Positions 8,737 through 15,902 of a stretch of DNA of 41,589 nt are shown here, in pieces (the stretch's first letter is position 1; each line of letters starts with the position of its first letter). Below the pieces are notes generated by a model. That model was not told where the DNA came from. It ran no database searches and was given only the letters and a program-made list of their open reading frames with translations. The position numbers and the translations under genes are program-made. Where the stretch lies: assembly GCA_007129255.1 (NCBI GenBank), contig SKVW01000029.1:1-41589 (forward strand), written 5' to 3'. Origin of the DNA: Bacteroidales bacterium (GTDB lineage Bacteria > Bacteroidota > Bacteroidia > Bacteroidales > UBA7960).

Positions 8737-8884
8737 TTAATTAAATATATAACTCTGGTGATTTTTAAAACTCTGCAAAATTATAAAAAAAACCCTGAGC
8801 AATGAATAATCCCCGCAACGCAAATCTGCAGGGGCAATAGCCGGTTATAAAACCAATGAATAATACTTAAGGAAATTAAAGGTA
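8737..8884. other. Intergenic region between tsaC and cca
   Basis: 148 bp with no gene. Besides the cca promoter box (8776-8783), the minus strand has a possible weak terminator for tsaC: CCCTG at 8793-8797 can pair with CAGGG at 8829-8833, followed on the minus strand by a run of eight T (8785-8792). The loop is long (31 nt), and a competing CCCC/GGGG pairing is possible, so this is only a suggestion. Confidence 0.3.
8776..8783 (-). promoter_or_regulatory. Predicted -7 box TAATTTTG for cca
   Basis: Exact TAnnTTTG match followed by CA on the minus strand, 39 nt before the cca ATG. Confidence 0.4.
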
Positions 8885-9463
8885 CTAATTTCTGATGATC
8901 TGGATTTCCCCCTCCTTATTAATCCTTACAATGGTGGAAGGTTTTGGGCGGTTAATTCTGTGTTGATTCACTTTTACAACATAATCAACTGCATTTTTGA
9001 TCTTCGGGGAAATTTGGCTGTATGAAAGTGGATTGGGTTCACCGCTTACATTGGCAGAAGTAGAAGTAACAGGTTTTCCAAAATTACGGATCATTTCCTG
9101 GCAAAAATGGTCATTGGGAATCCGGATGGCTATGGTACCATCTTTGGCTATCACGTTTTTGGCCAGGTTGCGGGCTTTCGGGTAAATAACCGTAAGGGGA
9201 TCAGAAACACTGGTGATCAAATCCAGGGCCAACTCCGGTAGATCCTCCACGTAGCGGGAAAGCATCTCAACACTGTCAACCAGAATGATCAAAGATTTTT
9301 GAAGCATTCTTTCCTTGATTTTATAAATTTTTTCTATCGCACGCGGGTTGGTGGCATCGCAGCCGATACCCCAAATGGTATCGGTTGGATACAGTATGGT
9401 CCCGCCCTCTTTGAGGACTTCCTCCACTCTGGAAAAATCATATTTTTCAGGACTGCCAATCAT
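8885..9463 (-). CDS. tsaC: L-threonylcarbamoyladenylate synthase (Sua5/YrdC family)
   Basis: A 192-residue single-domain YrdC protein, which makes threonylcarbamoyl-AMP from threonine, bicarbonate and ATP, the first step of t6A37 tRNA modification. Family signatures are GGTILYPTDTIWGIGCDA near the N-terminus, the basic KIKERMLQKSLIILV substrate segment, TIAIRIPND, and TSTSANVSGEPNP. There is no C-terminal Sua5 domain, so the short TsaC form fits the length. It is the third tRNA-maturation gene on this strand within 3.7 kb. A TAAATTTG box ends 13 nt before the ATG, implying a very short leader. Confidence 0.93.
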   Translation of the reverse strand: MIGSPEKYDFSRVEEVLKEGGTILYPTDTIWGIGCDATNPRAIEKIYKIKERMLQKSLIILVDSVEMLSRYVEDLPELALDLITSVSDPLTVIYPKARNLAKNVIAKDGTIAIRIPNDHFCQEMIRNFGKPVTSTSANVSGEPNPLSYSQISPKIKNAVDYVVKVNQHRINRPKPSTIVRINKEGEIQIIRN

Positions 9464-9476
9464 TTTTTTGTTTTGC

Positions 9477-9484
9477 CAAATTTA
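9477..9484 (-). promoter_or_regulatory. Predicted -7 box TAAATTTG for tsaC
   Basis: Exact TAnnTTTG match on the minus strand, 13 nt before the tsaC ATG, giving a leader of only a few bases. Confidence 0.38.
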
Positions 9485-9533
9485 TCAATTTCAATTATTA
9501 TGCCAGTTCGTTCGGATTTGTTTTTTTGAGGGA

Positions 9534-10391
9534 TCATTTTGCCTTCTCAATACCATTGGGAACCCGGGTGATTTTTTCCCTCCTTACCCTTTTTCTGATG
9601 GCTTTGTTTTTCTCCATGCTCTCAGGGGTTTTATAAGGTCTTGGGTGGTCCAGGTGCAGGCAAATGGCATAATACCTGATCTGTTTGCCCTTGATCCCGA
9701 AATTCATCAGGCGTTCACCCAGCTCACGGTCAAGGCCTCCATAAGTCATGTCTTCATTGTAACCGTTTACGGCAAGAATATCTTTCTTCCAGCCGCTAAC
9801 ATTGTGCCCGTTCCATGTGGCGCGGGTGGGTGTTAAAAAGTTCAGCAATCCGGCCACGTAAGGGTTTTTGACCAGTTTGATAAGTTTTTGGGAAAAGGGC
9901 TGCCCTTGTTGCTTAAGCCATTTCCTGGAAAAGGGACGCTGTTGAATAATATCCTCCCTTGAAATGACTTTTGACACTTTTAGGGAAAGTTTCAGGTATC
10001 CCCCGCTAAGAAAAAATCCTTTCTGTGCCCTTTTCAGGTGAGCTTCAACAAAATCCTTGCGGGGAATACAATCCCCATCGGTAAAGATCAGGTAATCTGA
10101 TTCGGAACGGACAATGGCTTTATTAAGAATGGCACACTTTTGAAACCCCTCGTCAGGATGCCATATATGCTTTATCTTCAGGGAAGAATTTTTGGAAAAC
10201 CAATCAATAACCTCCCTGGTTTCATAAGCCGAACCATCGTCAGCAACAAGGATTTCAAAATCTTTTTGCGTTTGCACTTCAAAACCCCAAAGCACCTTTT
10301 TCAGCCATTCGGGCTGATTATAGGTTGTGATGACAACCCCGGTTTCAGGATAAGATAAGGTCGTTGTTTTTTCCATCGCCGGCAGGGTCAT
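9534..10391 (-). CDS. Family 2 glycosyltransferase
   Basis: A 285-residue GT-A fold glycosyltransferase. The N-terminal nucleotide-sugar-binding part reads VVITTYNQPEWLKKVL and ILVADDGSAYETREVI, followed by the metal-binding DxD region TDGDCIPRKDF. The C-terminal part (NGYNEDMTYGGLDRELGERL) resembles the galactosyltransferase-like acceptor domain of chondroitin-type GT2 enzymes. The ATG at 10391 overlaps the stop codon of the upstream glycosyltransferase as ATGA, so the pair is translationally coupled. An in-frame ATG at 10376 is an alternative start. A role in lipopolysaccharide or other surface glycan synthesis is inferred; donor and acceptor are unknown. Confidence 0.87.
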   Translation of the reverse strand: MTLPAMEKTTTLSYPETGVVITTYNQPEWLKKVLWGFEVQTQKDFEILVADDGSAYETREVIDWFSKNSSLKIKHIWHPDEGFQKCAILNKAIVRSESDYLIFTDGDCIPRKDFVEAHLKRAQKGFFLSGGYLKLSLKVSKVISREDIIQQRPFSRKWLKQQGQPFSQKLIKLVKNPYVAGLLNFLTPTRATWNGHNVSGWKKDILAVNGYNEDMTYGGLDRELGERLMNFGIKGKQIRYYAICLHLDHPRPYKTPESMEKNKAIRKRVRREKITRVPNGIEKAK

Positions 10392-11230
10392 TCTTTTGGG
10401 GATTTGTCACTTTCGCGGATTTCGGCCTGGGCAATATTAACCTGCTCGTCGGCCTGCAGGAATTTTTCATTATTTTTTTCCAGCTGAATGAGGTTTCTGA
10501 GCTTTGCATATTTCTGAAAATTCAGAAAAGCAGAATTCCGGGATACCACAAGCCCCATGTATCCATCCATAAATCCCCGTTTCACAAAATAGTACTGGAT
10601 AAAACGCCAAACCGGCTTGTAGAATACTTTCCATGCCGGGCACTTTTCTCCTTTTTTAAAGGCTTCCCGGGCGGCAATGGTGCTGAATTTGTTTATAGTA
10701 TCAATATGTTCCTCATAGGTTTCGCAAAGCCAGTGCAGCAGATCTCCCTTTAGCCGGCCGGTGGTGGTTCCGGGATCCATAATTACTTTGTCATGGGGGT
10801 TAACCCCTCCCCATTGTCCTTTGCGCCGGTCAAACAAACGCAGCTTACGGTCAGGGTAATAATTGGTATGGTGTATCCAGTGGCCGCAAAATTTGTTCAA
10901 ACGATTGAACTGATATGCATCATGTTTCCAGTTGTCTTTTACTTTAAGAATGGATCGGGAAAGCTCTTCCGAAAGTGCTTCATCAGCATCCAGGGACAAA
11001 ACATGATCGAAGGCAGCCTGCTCCAGGGCAAAATTTTTCTGCTCAATGTATCCCAGAAATTTCTGTTCAATAAACTTTACCCCCAGTTTCCTGCAAATTT
11101 CTGGGGTGCGGTCTGTTGACAGGGAGTCCACAACCACCACCTCATCGGCAACGGTCAGGACCGAACGAATGCAGCGCTCGATGCAGGATTCTTCGTTTAA
11201 GGTAATAATAACAGCAGAAATGGGTGGCAT
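10388..11230 (-). CDS. Family 2 glycosyltransferase, WaaE/KdtX-like
   Basis: A 280-residue GT2 enzyme resembling lipopolysaccharide-core beta-glucosyltransferases of the WaaE/KdtX group. The N-terminus reads SAVIITLNEESCIERCI, then EVVVVDSLSTDRTPEIC, with the metal-binding DAD in LSLDADEALSEEL. The middle segment (WGGVNPHDKV, then LLHWLCETYEEHID) is typical of this group. A weakly hydrophobic segment and a basic stretch near the C-terminus suggest membrane association, as in relatives. It is the first gene of a two-gene unit, with a TACTTTTG box ending 21 nt before its ATG, and overlaps the next gene by four bases (ATGA). Confidence 0.88.
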   Translation of the reverse strand: MPPISAVIITLNEESCIERCIRSVLTVADEVVVVDSLSTDRTPEICRKLGVKFIEQKFLGYIEQKNFALEQAAFDHVLSLDADEALSEELSRSILKVKDNWKHDAYQFNRLNKFCGHWIHHTNYYPDRKLRLFDRRKGQWGGVNPHDKVIMDPGTTTGRLKGDLLHWLCETYEEHIDTINKFSTIAAREAFKKGEKCPAWKVFYKPVWRFIQYYFVKRGFMDGYMGLVVSRNSAFLNFQKYAKLRNLIQLEKNNEKFLQADEQVNIAQAEIRESDKSPKE

Positions 11231-11251
11231 AAGATTCTAATTGGAAACATA

Positions 11252-11259
11252 CAAAAGTA
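11252..11259 (-). promoter_or_regulatory. Predicted -7 box TACTTTTG for the glycosyltransferase pair
   Basis: Exact TAnnTTTG match on the minus strand, 21 nt before the ATG at 11230. Confidence 0.4.
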
Positions 11260-11298
11260 TCAAATTAATTAAATGACAGTTATACATCAACAGGAGTA

Positions 11299-12114
11299 TT
11301 AAACTGCCACATTGAAATCTCTGAGTGCCTGGTTAAGGCTGGTTTTCTGGTCGGTGCTTTCTTTTCTTTTTCCAATTACCAGGGCACAAGGCACCTGATA
11401 GGTTCCTGCAGGAAATTTTTTGGGAATACTCCCTGGAATGACCACCGACCGTGCAGGAACATATCCGGTATATTCAACAGGTTTTTCCGCACTCACATCG
11501 ATGATACGGGTAGAACCGGTAATTACTACATTGGCCCCCAGTACAGCTTCTTTTTCAATTCTGACACCTTCCACAACGATACACCGGGACCCAATAAAGC
11601 AGTGGTCTTCGATTATTACGGGAGCTGCCTGTACCGGCTCCAGCACCCCTCCAATACCGACACCACCGCTCAGGTGAACATTCTTACCGATCTGGGCACA
11701 ACTCCCTACCGTGGCCCAGGTATCCACCATACTGCCGGTATCAACCCATGCACCGATATTTACATAAGAAGGCATCATAACCACATTGGAGGCCAAAAAA
11801 GCACCATAACGCGCAATAGCATGAGGTACCACGCGCACACCCAGTTCCCGGTATCCTTTTTTCAGCGGGATCTTGTCGTGAAATTCAAAAGGACCAACTT
11901 CAATGGTTTTCATCTGGCTCAGGGGGAAAAACAAAATGACTGCTTTTTTGACCCAGTCATTCACTACCCATTTCCCTTCTTTTGGCTCAGCCACCCTCAA
12001 CCGGCCTTTATCCAGATGCTCGACAACAGACAATATGGCCTTACCGAACTCTTCTGACTTCAACAGTTCCCTGTTTTCCCAGGTCTTTTCAATCTTTTGC
12101 TTTAATTCTTCCAT
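11299..12114 (-). CDS. dapD: Tetrahydrodipicolinate N-succinyltransferase
   Basis: A 271-residue DapD, which succinylates tetrahydrodipicolinate in the succinylase branch of lysine and diaminopimelate synthesis. After a helical N-terminal domain, residues from about 100 onward show the left-handed beta-helix hexapeptide pattern (VVMMPSYVNIGAWVDTGSM, then GGVGIGGVLEP and IEDHCFIGSRCIVVEGV), ending in the VVIPGSIPKKFPAGTY region typical of DapD. Length and motifs fit the family. DapB of the same pathway is encoded at 27559-28290. A TATATTTG box lies 80 nt upstream on the minus strand, in the region shared with the divergent ruvX gene. Confidence 0.96.
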   Translation of the reverse strand: MEELKQKIEKTWENRELLKSEEFGKAILSVVEHLDKGRLRVAEPKEGKWVVNDWVKKAVILFFPLSQMKTIEVGPFEFHDKIPLKKGYRELGVRVVPHAIARYGAFLASNVVMMPSYVNIGAWVDTGSMVDTWATVGSCAQIGKNVHLSGGVGIGGVLEPVQAAPVIIEDHCFIGSRCIVVEGVRIEKEAVLGANVVITGSTRIIDVSAEKPVEYTGYVPARSVVIPGSIPKKFPAGTYQVPCALVIGKRKESTDQKTSLNQALRDFNVAV

Positions 12115-12194
12115 GATAAAATTTGCATGATGTTTGCATAATGGTTAAAAAAATTCTGATGCCGCTATGGCAGGAAAATTAACTTGAAAAACCA

Positions 12195-12202
12195 CAAATA
12201 TA
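12195..12202 (-). promoter_or_regulatory. Predicted -7 box TATATTTG for dapD
   Basis: Exact TAnnTTTG match on the minus strand, 80 nt before the dapD ATG. The leader includes two direct copies of TTTGCAT on the plus strand (12122-12128 and 12133-12139). Confidence 0.4.
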
Positions 12203-12284
12203 AAACTATTTTAAGCAGTTTGAAACGCCGGAGGATTTCACTTCAGGTCAAAAAATGTCCCCTGCTGTTATCGTATAGTTTGTT

Positions 12285-12292
12285 TATCTTTG
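12285..12292 (+). promoter_or_regulatory. Predicted -7 box TATCTTTG for ruvX-def-M16
   Basis: Exact TAnnTTTG match followed by C, 18 nt before the ruvX ATG at 12311. This excludes the upstream TTG at 12290 as a start. Confidence 0.45.
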
Positions 12293-12310
12293 CCCTTTAA
12301 AATTTTCCTG

Positions 12311-12742
12311 ATGGGAAGGATACTGGCCATTGATTATGGGCGCAAGCGGGTGGGCCTTGCCGTTACCGATGAGATGAAAATGATCGCCACCGGACTTACC
12401 ACCGTGCACTCCAAAGATATCATCGCTTTTTTAAAGGATTATCTTTCCAGGGAAAATGTAGAGTGTATTGTTGTGGGCGAACCTTTTGACATGAAAAGTC
12501 AGGCTTCGGAAGCAGCAAAATATATCGATCCTTTTGTAAAACATCTGAAAAAACAATTTCCGGATATCCCTGTTGAAAGAATGGATGAGCGGTTTACATC
12601 GCAAATGGCATTTCAGGCCATGATCGATGCGGGCCTGAAAAAGAAGGCCCGTCAAAATAAATCCCTGGTGGATACTATCAGTGCCACTATCATTTTACAA
12701 TCTTATCTGGAAAAAAAATCAAATACCGACAACCGAACATGA
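12311..12742 (+). CDS. ruvX: Putative Holliday junction resolvase RuvX / pre-16S rRNA nuclease (YqgF)
   Basis: A 143-residue RNase H-like nuclease of the YqgF family, linked to processing of the 5' end of 16S rRNA and earlier proposed as a Holliday junction resolvase. The first catalytic aspartate is in ILAIDYGRKRVGLAVTD. The second acidic motif is in CIVVGEPFDM, and the C-terminal DxxSA-like motif appears as LVDTISATIILQSYLE. The start is the ATG at 12311 (MGRILAIDYG). A TTG in the same frame at 12290 overlaps the predicted promoter box and can be dismissed. The stop overlaps the def start codon as ATGA. Confidence 0.93.
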   Translation: MGRILAIDYGRKRVGLAVTDEMKMIATGLTTVHSKDIIAFLKDYLSRENVECIVVGEPFDMKSQASEAAKYIDPFVKHLKKQFPDIPVERMDERFTSQMAFQAMIDAGLKKKARQNKSLVDTISATIILQSYLEKKSNTDNRT

Positions 12743-13302
12743 TATTACCAATCCTTGCATACGGTGATCCCATATTAAAGAAAAAAGCGGTGCCCATTGA
12801 CCGGGACCATCCGGGTCTGGAGGAGTTGATCAATAACATGTGGGAAACCATGTATAATGCCCAGGGCGTAGGGCTGGCTGCCCCGCAGGTGGGCCACTCC
12901 ATCCGTCTTTTCATTATTGATGCCAACCCTTTTGCCGAAGATCACCCCGAGCTGAAAGATTTCAAGAAGGTATTTATCAATGCAGAGATCATTGCAGAAA
13001 CGGGTAAAGAATGGCTTTTTAATGAAGGCTGCCTTAGTTTTCCTGAACTTCGGGAAGACATCAACCGTAAACCCACCATTGTGATGCGATACCAGGATGA
13101 AAATTTTGAACCTCACGAAGAAACCTTTTCCGGAATGGCAGCCCGCATCATCCAGCATGAATATGACCACATTGACGGTATTTTGATGGTGGACCGGATT
13201 TCGGCTTTAAAAAGAAGATTGATTAGAAAAAAACTGACCAATATCTCCAAAGGGGTTGTTAACCCTGGTTATTTAATGAAGTTTCCCCTGAAAAAAAGAT
13301 GA
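12739..13302 (+). CDS. def: Peptide deformylase
   Basis: A 187-residue metalloprotease that removes the formyl group from the starting methionine of new proteins. All three family motifs are intact: GVGLAAPQVG at 43-52, EGCLSFPE at 96-103 with the metal-binding cysteine at 98, and QHEYDH at 139-144 with metal-binding histidines 140 and 144 and catalytic glutamate 141. It is joined to ruvX and to the following M16 protease gene by four-base ATGA overlaps at both ends, so the three are almost certainly co-translated. Confidence 0.97.
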   Translation: MILPILAYGDPILKKKAVPIDRDHPGLEELINNMWETMYNAQGVGLAAPQVGHSIRLFIIDANPFAEDHPELKDFKKVFINAEIIAETGKEWLFNEGCLSFPELREDINRKPTIVMRYQDENFEPHEETFSGMAARIIQHEYDHIDGILMVDRISALKRRLIRKKLTNISKGVVNPGYLMKFPLKKR

Positions 13303-14522
13303 TTTACCAAACACACAGGCTTTCCAACGGAATTCGTATCATTCACAAGCACACGGACTCCCCGGTAGCTCATTGCGGGCTGTCCATCAATGCCGGTTCC
13401 CGCGATGAATCCTTTAAGGAGCAGGGACTTGCCCATTTTATAGAACATGTCATTTTTAAAGGCACTTCCCGCAGAAGGGCGCACCATATCCTTGCACATA
13501 TGGAAAACGTAGGGGGTGAACTCAATGCCTTTACCACTAAGGAGGATACCTGCCTGCATGCTTCTTTTATGCATCAGTATTACCAAAGGTGGTTTGATTT
13601 GCTTTCAGATATCCTCTTTCATTCCACTTTTCCGGAAAAGGAGCTGATCAAGGAAAAAGATATTGTAATTGATGAGATCAACTCTTATAAAGACGCACCC
13701 GGAGAGCAGATCTTTGATGATTTTGACGAGGTGATCTTCAACGGCCATGCCCTTGGCCGGAACATACTGGGTACTCCTGCCAAACTCAGGTCCTTCGACC
13801 GGGAGGCCATTTTCAGGTTCATCAGTAAAAATTACACTACCGAAGAGATGGTGATCTGTTCTGTGGGGAGAATTCCTTTTTCAAAGCTGGTGCGCCTGGC
13901 AGAAAAATTCTTTGGAGAAGCCGGACAAACTACCCGGTTGAATTCAAGGGTTCCCTTCAGCGAATACGTTCCAAGCAAAAAAACGGTAAAAAGGCGCAAT
14001 CATCAATCTCACTGCATGATAGGCAGCAAAGGCTATCCAAGCACCCATCCACACAAAACCACCCTGATTTTGCTCAACAACATGCTGGGAGGACCGGGGC
14101 TCAACTCCCGCCTGAATATGGCCGTGAGGGAAAAACACGGCTTTTGCTATAACATCGAAAGCCATTACCAGCCTTATTCAGATACCGGCATTTTCAGTAT
14201 ATACTTTGGTACAGATCCAGGGTACATTGAAAAAACCCTGAGCATCATTCGGAAGGAACTGGCCCGCTTGCGAAACAATAAGCTTGGGTATCTGCAACTG
14301 AAACGGGCCAAGCAGCAGCTTATTGGTCAGGTAGCCATTTCCTTTGAGTCCAATATGAATGAAATGCTTTCCATGGGTAAAAGCATGCTGCTTTACAACA
14401 AAATAGACAGCCTTGAAGAGATCAATCAAAAAATTGAAGCAGTAACCGGAAGCCAGCTTTTGGAAGCCGCCAATGAGGTGCTGGACCCTGAGGACATGAG
14501 CATGCTTATTTTTAAACCTTAG
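13299..14522 (+). CDS. M16 family zinc protease
   Basis: A 407-residue pitrilysin/processing-peptidase-type metalloprotease. The inverted zinc motif HFIEH occupies residues 46-50 (zinc ligands H46 and H50, catalytic E49), and the third ligand is the glutamate in VIDEINSY (E126) at the expected spacing. GGELNAFTTKEDTC is the substrate-strand motif. The C-terminal half is the inactive M16 domain, containing GGPGLNSRLNMAVREKHGFCY with the usual R/Y pair. There is no signal peptide, so it is probably cytoplasmic, where relatives degrade peptides. Translational coupling to def is by ATGA; 10 bp separate it from the methyltransferase gene. Confidence 0.93.
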   Translation: MIYQTHRLSNGIRIIHKHTDSPVAHCGLSINAGSRDESFKEQGLAHFIEHVIFKGTSRRRAHHILAHMENVGGELNAFTTKEDTCLHASFMHQYYQRWFDLLSDILFHSTFPEKELIKEKDIVIDEINSYKDAPGEQIFDDFDEVIFNGHALGRNILGTPAKLRSFDREAIFRFISKNYTTEEMVICSVGRIPFSKLVRLAEKFFGEAGQTTRLNSRVPFSEYVPSKKTVKRRNHQSHCMIGSKGYPSTHPHKTTLILLNNMLGGPGLNSRLNMAVREKHGFCYNIESHYQPYSDTGIFSIYFGTDPGYIEKTLSIIRKELARLRNNKLGYLQLKRAKQQLIGQVAISFESNMNEMLSMGKSMLLYNKIDSLEEINQKIEAVTGSQLLEAANEVLDPEDMSMLIFKP

Positions 14523-14532
14523 ATTTTTTTAT

Positions 14533-15174
14533 ATGAATTTTCTTCCCCCTGAAATAGAAGCTTATTCAGAAAACATCAGCAGTCCCGAATCCCCTGTTCT
14601 GAAAAAATTAAACCGTGACACCCATGCCAAAGTGCTCAGGCCACGGATGCTTTCGGGTCATTTGCAGGGAAAGCTCCTGGAAATGATCAGCTGCATGTTA
14701 CGTCCTTCGCGTATTTTGGAGGTAGGAACCTATACTGGTTATTCGGCCATATGCATGGCCCAGGGCCTGAAACCCAGCGGGAAGCTGCATACCATTGACC
14801 ACAATCCCGAACTGGAAGATTTCGCAAAGGAATATATTGTTCAGGCAGGATTAAAGGACAGCATTATCCAGCATATCGGAGAAGCCCTGGAGATTCTTCC
14901 CGCACTGGATGAAACTTTTGATATGGCCTTTATTGATGCCGACAAGGAAAACTACATTACCTATTTTGACCAGATCTTTGAGAAGACCAATAAAGGCGGG
15001 GTGATCCTGGCGGATAATGTTTTGTGGAGCGGGAAGGTCCTTCAGGAGGATATCAAAAATGACCCCGAAACAGAAGGTATTGTTCGTTTTAACGAATACG
15101 TAAAAAACCATTCCGGGATAAGAAACCTTTTACTGCCCTTCAGGGATGGACTAATGATCAGTCAGAAAATATGA
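14533..15174 (+). CDS. O-methyltransferase, caffeoyl-CoA OMT-like family
   Basis: A 213-residue class I SAM-dependent methyltransferase of the bacterial family related to caffeoyl-CoA O-methyltransferase. The SAM loop ILEVGTYTGYSAICMA and the following acidic position in HTIDHNPELEDFA are clear. FDMAFIDADKENYITYF provides the metal-binding aspartates, and GGVILADNVLWSGKV is a further family motif. The physiological substrate of such housekeeping-context OMTs is unknown. It is the last gene of the ruvX-def-M16 group and converges with the gene at 15186 across 11 bp, with no terminator visible. Confidence 0.9.
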   Translation: MNFLPPEIEAYSENISSPESPVLKKLNRDTHAKVLRPRMLSGHLQGKLLEMISCMLRPSRILEVGTYTGYSAICMAQGLKPSGKLHTIDHNPELEDFAKEYIVQAGLKDSIIQHIGEALEILPALDETFDMAFIDADKENYITYFDQIFEKTNKGGVILADNVLWSGKVLQEDIKNDPETEGIVRFNEYVKNHSGIRNLLLPFRDGLMISQKI

Positions 15175-15185
15175 CTCCCCTTTTG

Positions 15186-15896
15186 CTAAAGCGGGTGGAT
15201 TCCTATCTCCATGCCAAACATAAATCTTGGCAATTCGGGCAGTTGGGCCGAACTGCGGAATAAATCGGAAAGCCGATAGGTGGTTTTGAAAACAAAATTA
15301 TTGAAGCCCTTTCTGGCAAGGACTCCATATGATAAATTATTGGGATAATCCAGGTTGCTTCTTCTTATTCGAATGCGCTCATCCTCTGTTTCCTTAAAGC
15401 CGACATGGCGCACATTAAAATGCCATTGGCCAAATACTCCCACATCTATAAACCTGCCGATATAGTCTCCCCTGCGGCCGTAACTCACGCGCTGATAAAG
15501 CGCCAGACCGGTCTGCAGGCAAACCAGTTTCTCCCGTTTCCTTTCCAGCATGTCGGGTATTTCTTTTTCATCACCTTGTTTAATAACAAAAGCCATACGG
15601 CTGATATTTGCTTCATAACCCGCAGAAAAAACTTGTGAAAACCTCCTTTTATAGCGCAACCCATATTCCATTGCCCAGGAGCTTCCATGGGATATCCTGG
15701 CACCGGGTGTTTCGGGAGGACCACCGGCAAACTGAACCCCTAAATAAAAATGCCGGAAATGTTTGCGGTTCATTCCATAATCCGGTTTTATGGTATCGCC
15801 CCTCAGGTCTTCTCCCAATAAAACGGTTTGGCCTTTGGCCGGTGGGCAAAGCAACAAAACAATTATGGGTAGCAGTGTAAAAAGTTTTTTAATCAT
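15186..15896 (-). CDS. Exported protein of unknown function
   Basis: A 236-residue protein I do not recognise. The N-terminus is a good signal peptide (basic MIKK, hydrophobic LFTLLPIIVLLL, cleavage after about residue 22), so it is exported. The rest alternates polar and hydrophobic residues with many aromatic and glycine positions, for example FYLGVQFAGGPPETPGAR, consistent with a small outer-membrane barrel but not proof of one. It begins 6 bp after the stop of the S8 protease gene and is probably the last gene of the porQ-ispH-S8 unit. It could be an outer-membrane or periplasmic partner of the protease; that is speculation from position only. Confidence 0.72.
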   Translation of the reverse strand: MIKKLFTLLPIIVLLLCPPAKGQTVLLGEDLRGDTIKPDYGMNRKHFRHFYLGVQFAGGPPETPGARISHGSSWAMEYGLRYKRRFSQVFSAGYEANISRMAFVIKQGDEKEIPDMLERKREKLVCLQTGLALYQRVSYGRRGDYIGRFIDVGVFGQWHFNVRHVGFKETEDERIRIRRSNLDYPNNLSYGVLARKGFNNFVFKTTYRLSDLFRSSAQLPELPRFMFGMEIGIHPL

Positions 15897-15902
15897 ACCT
15901 GT

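Noticed and set aside
9798-9825. GTTCCATGTGGC as a possible parS site
   Set aside because: It only loosely resembles a parS palindrome, is not symmetric, and lies inside a glycosyltransferase gene. No TGTTTCACGTGAAACA-like site was found near parAB or elsewhere by eye.
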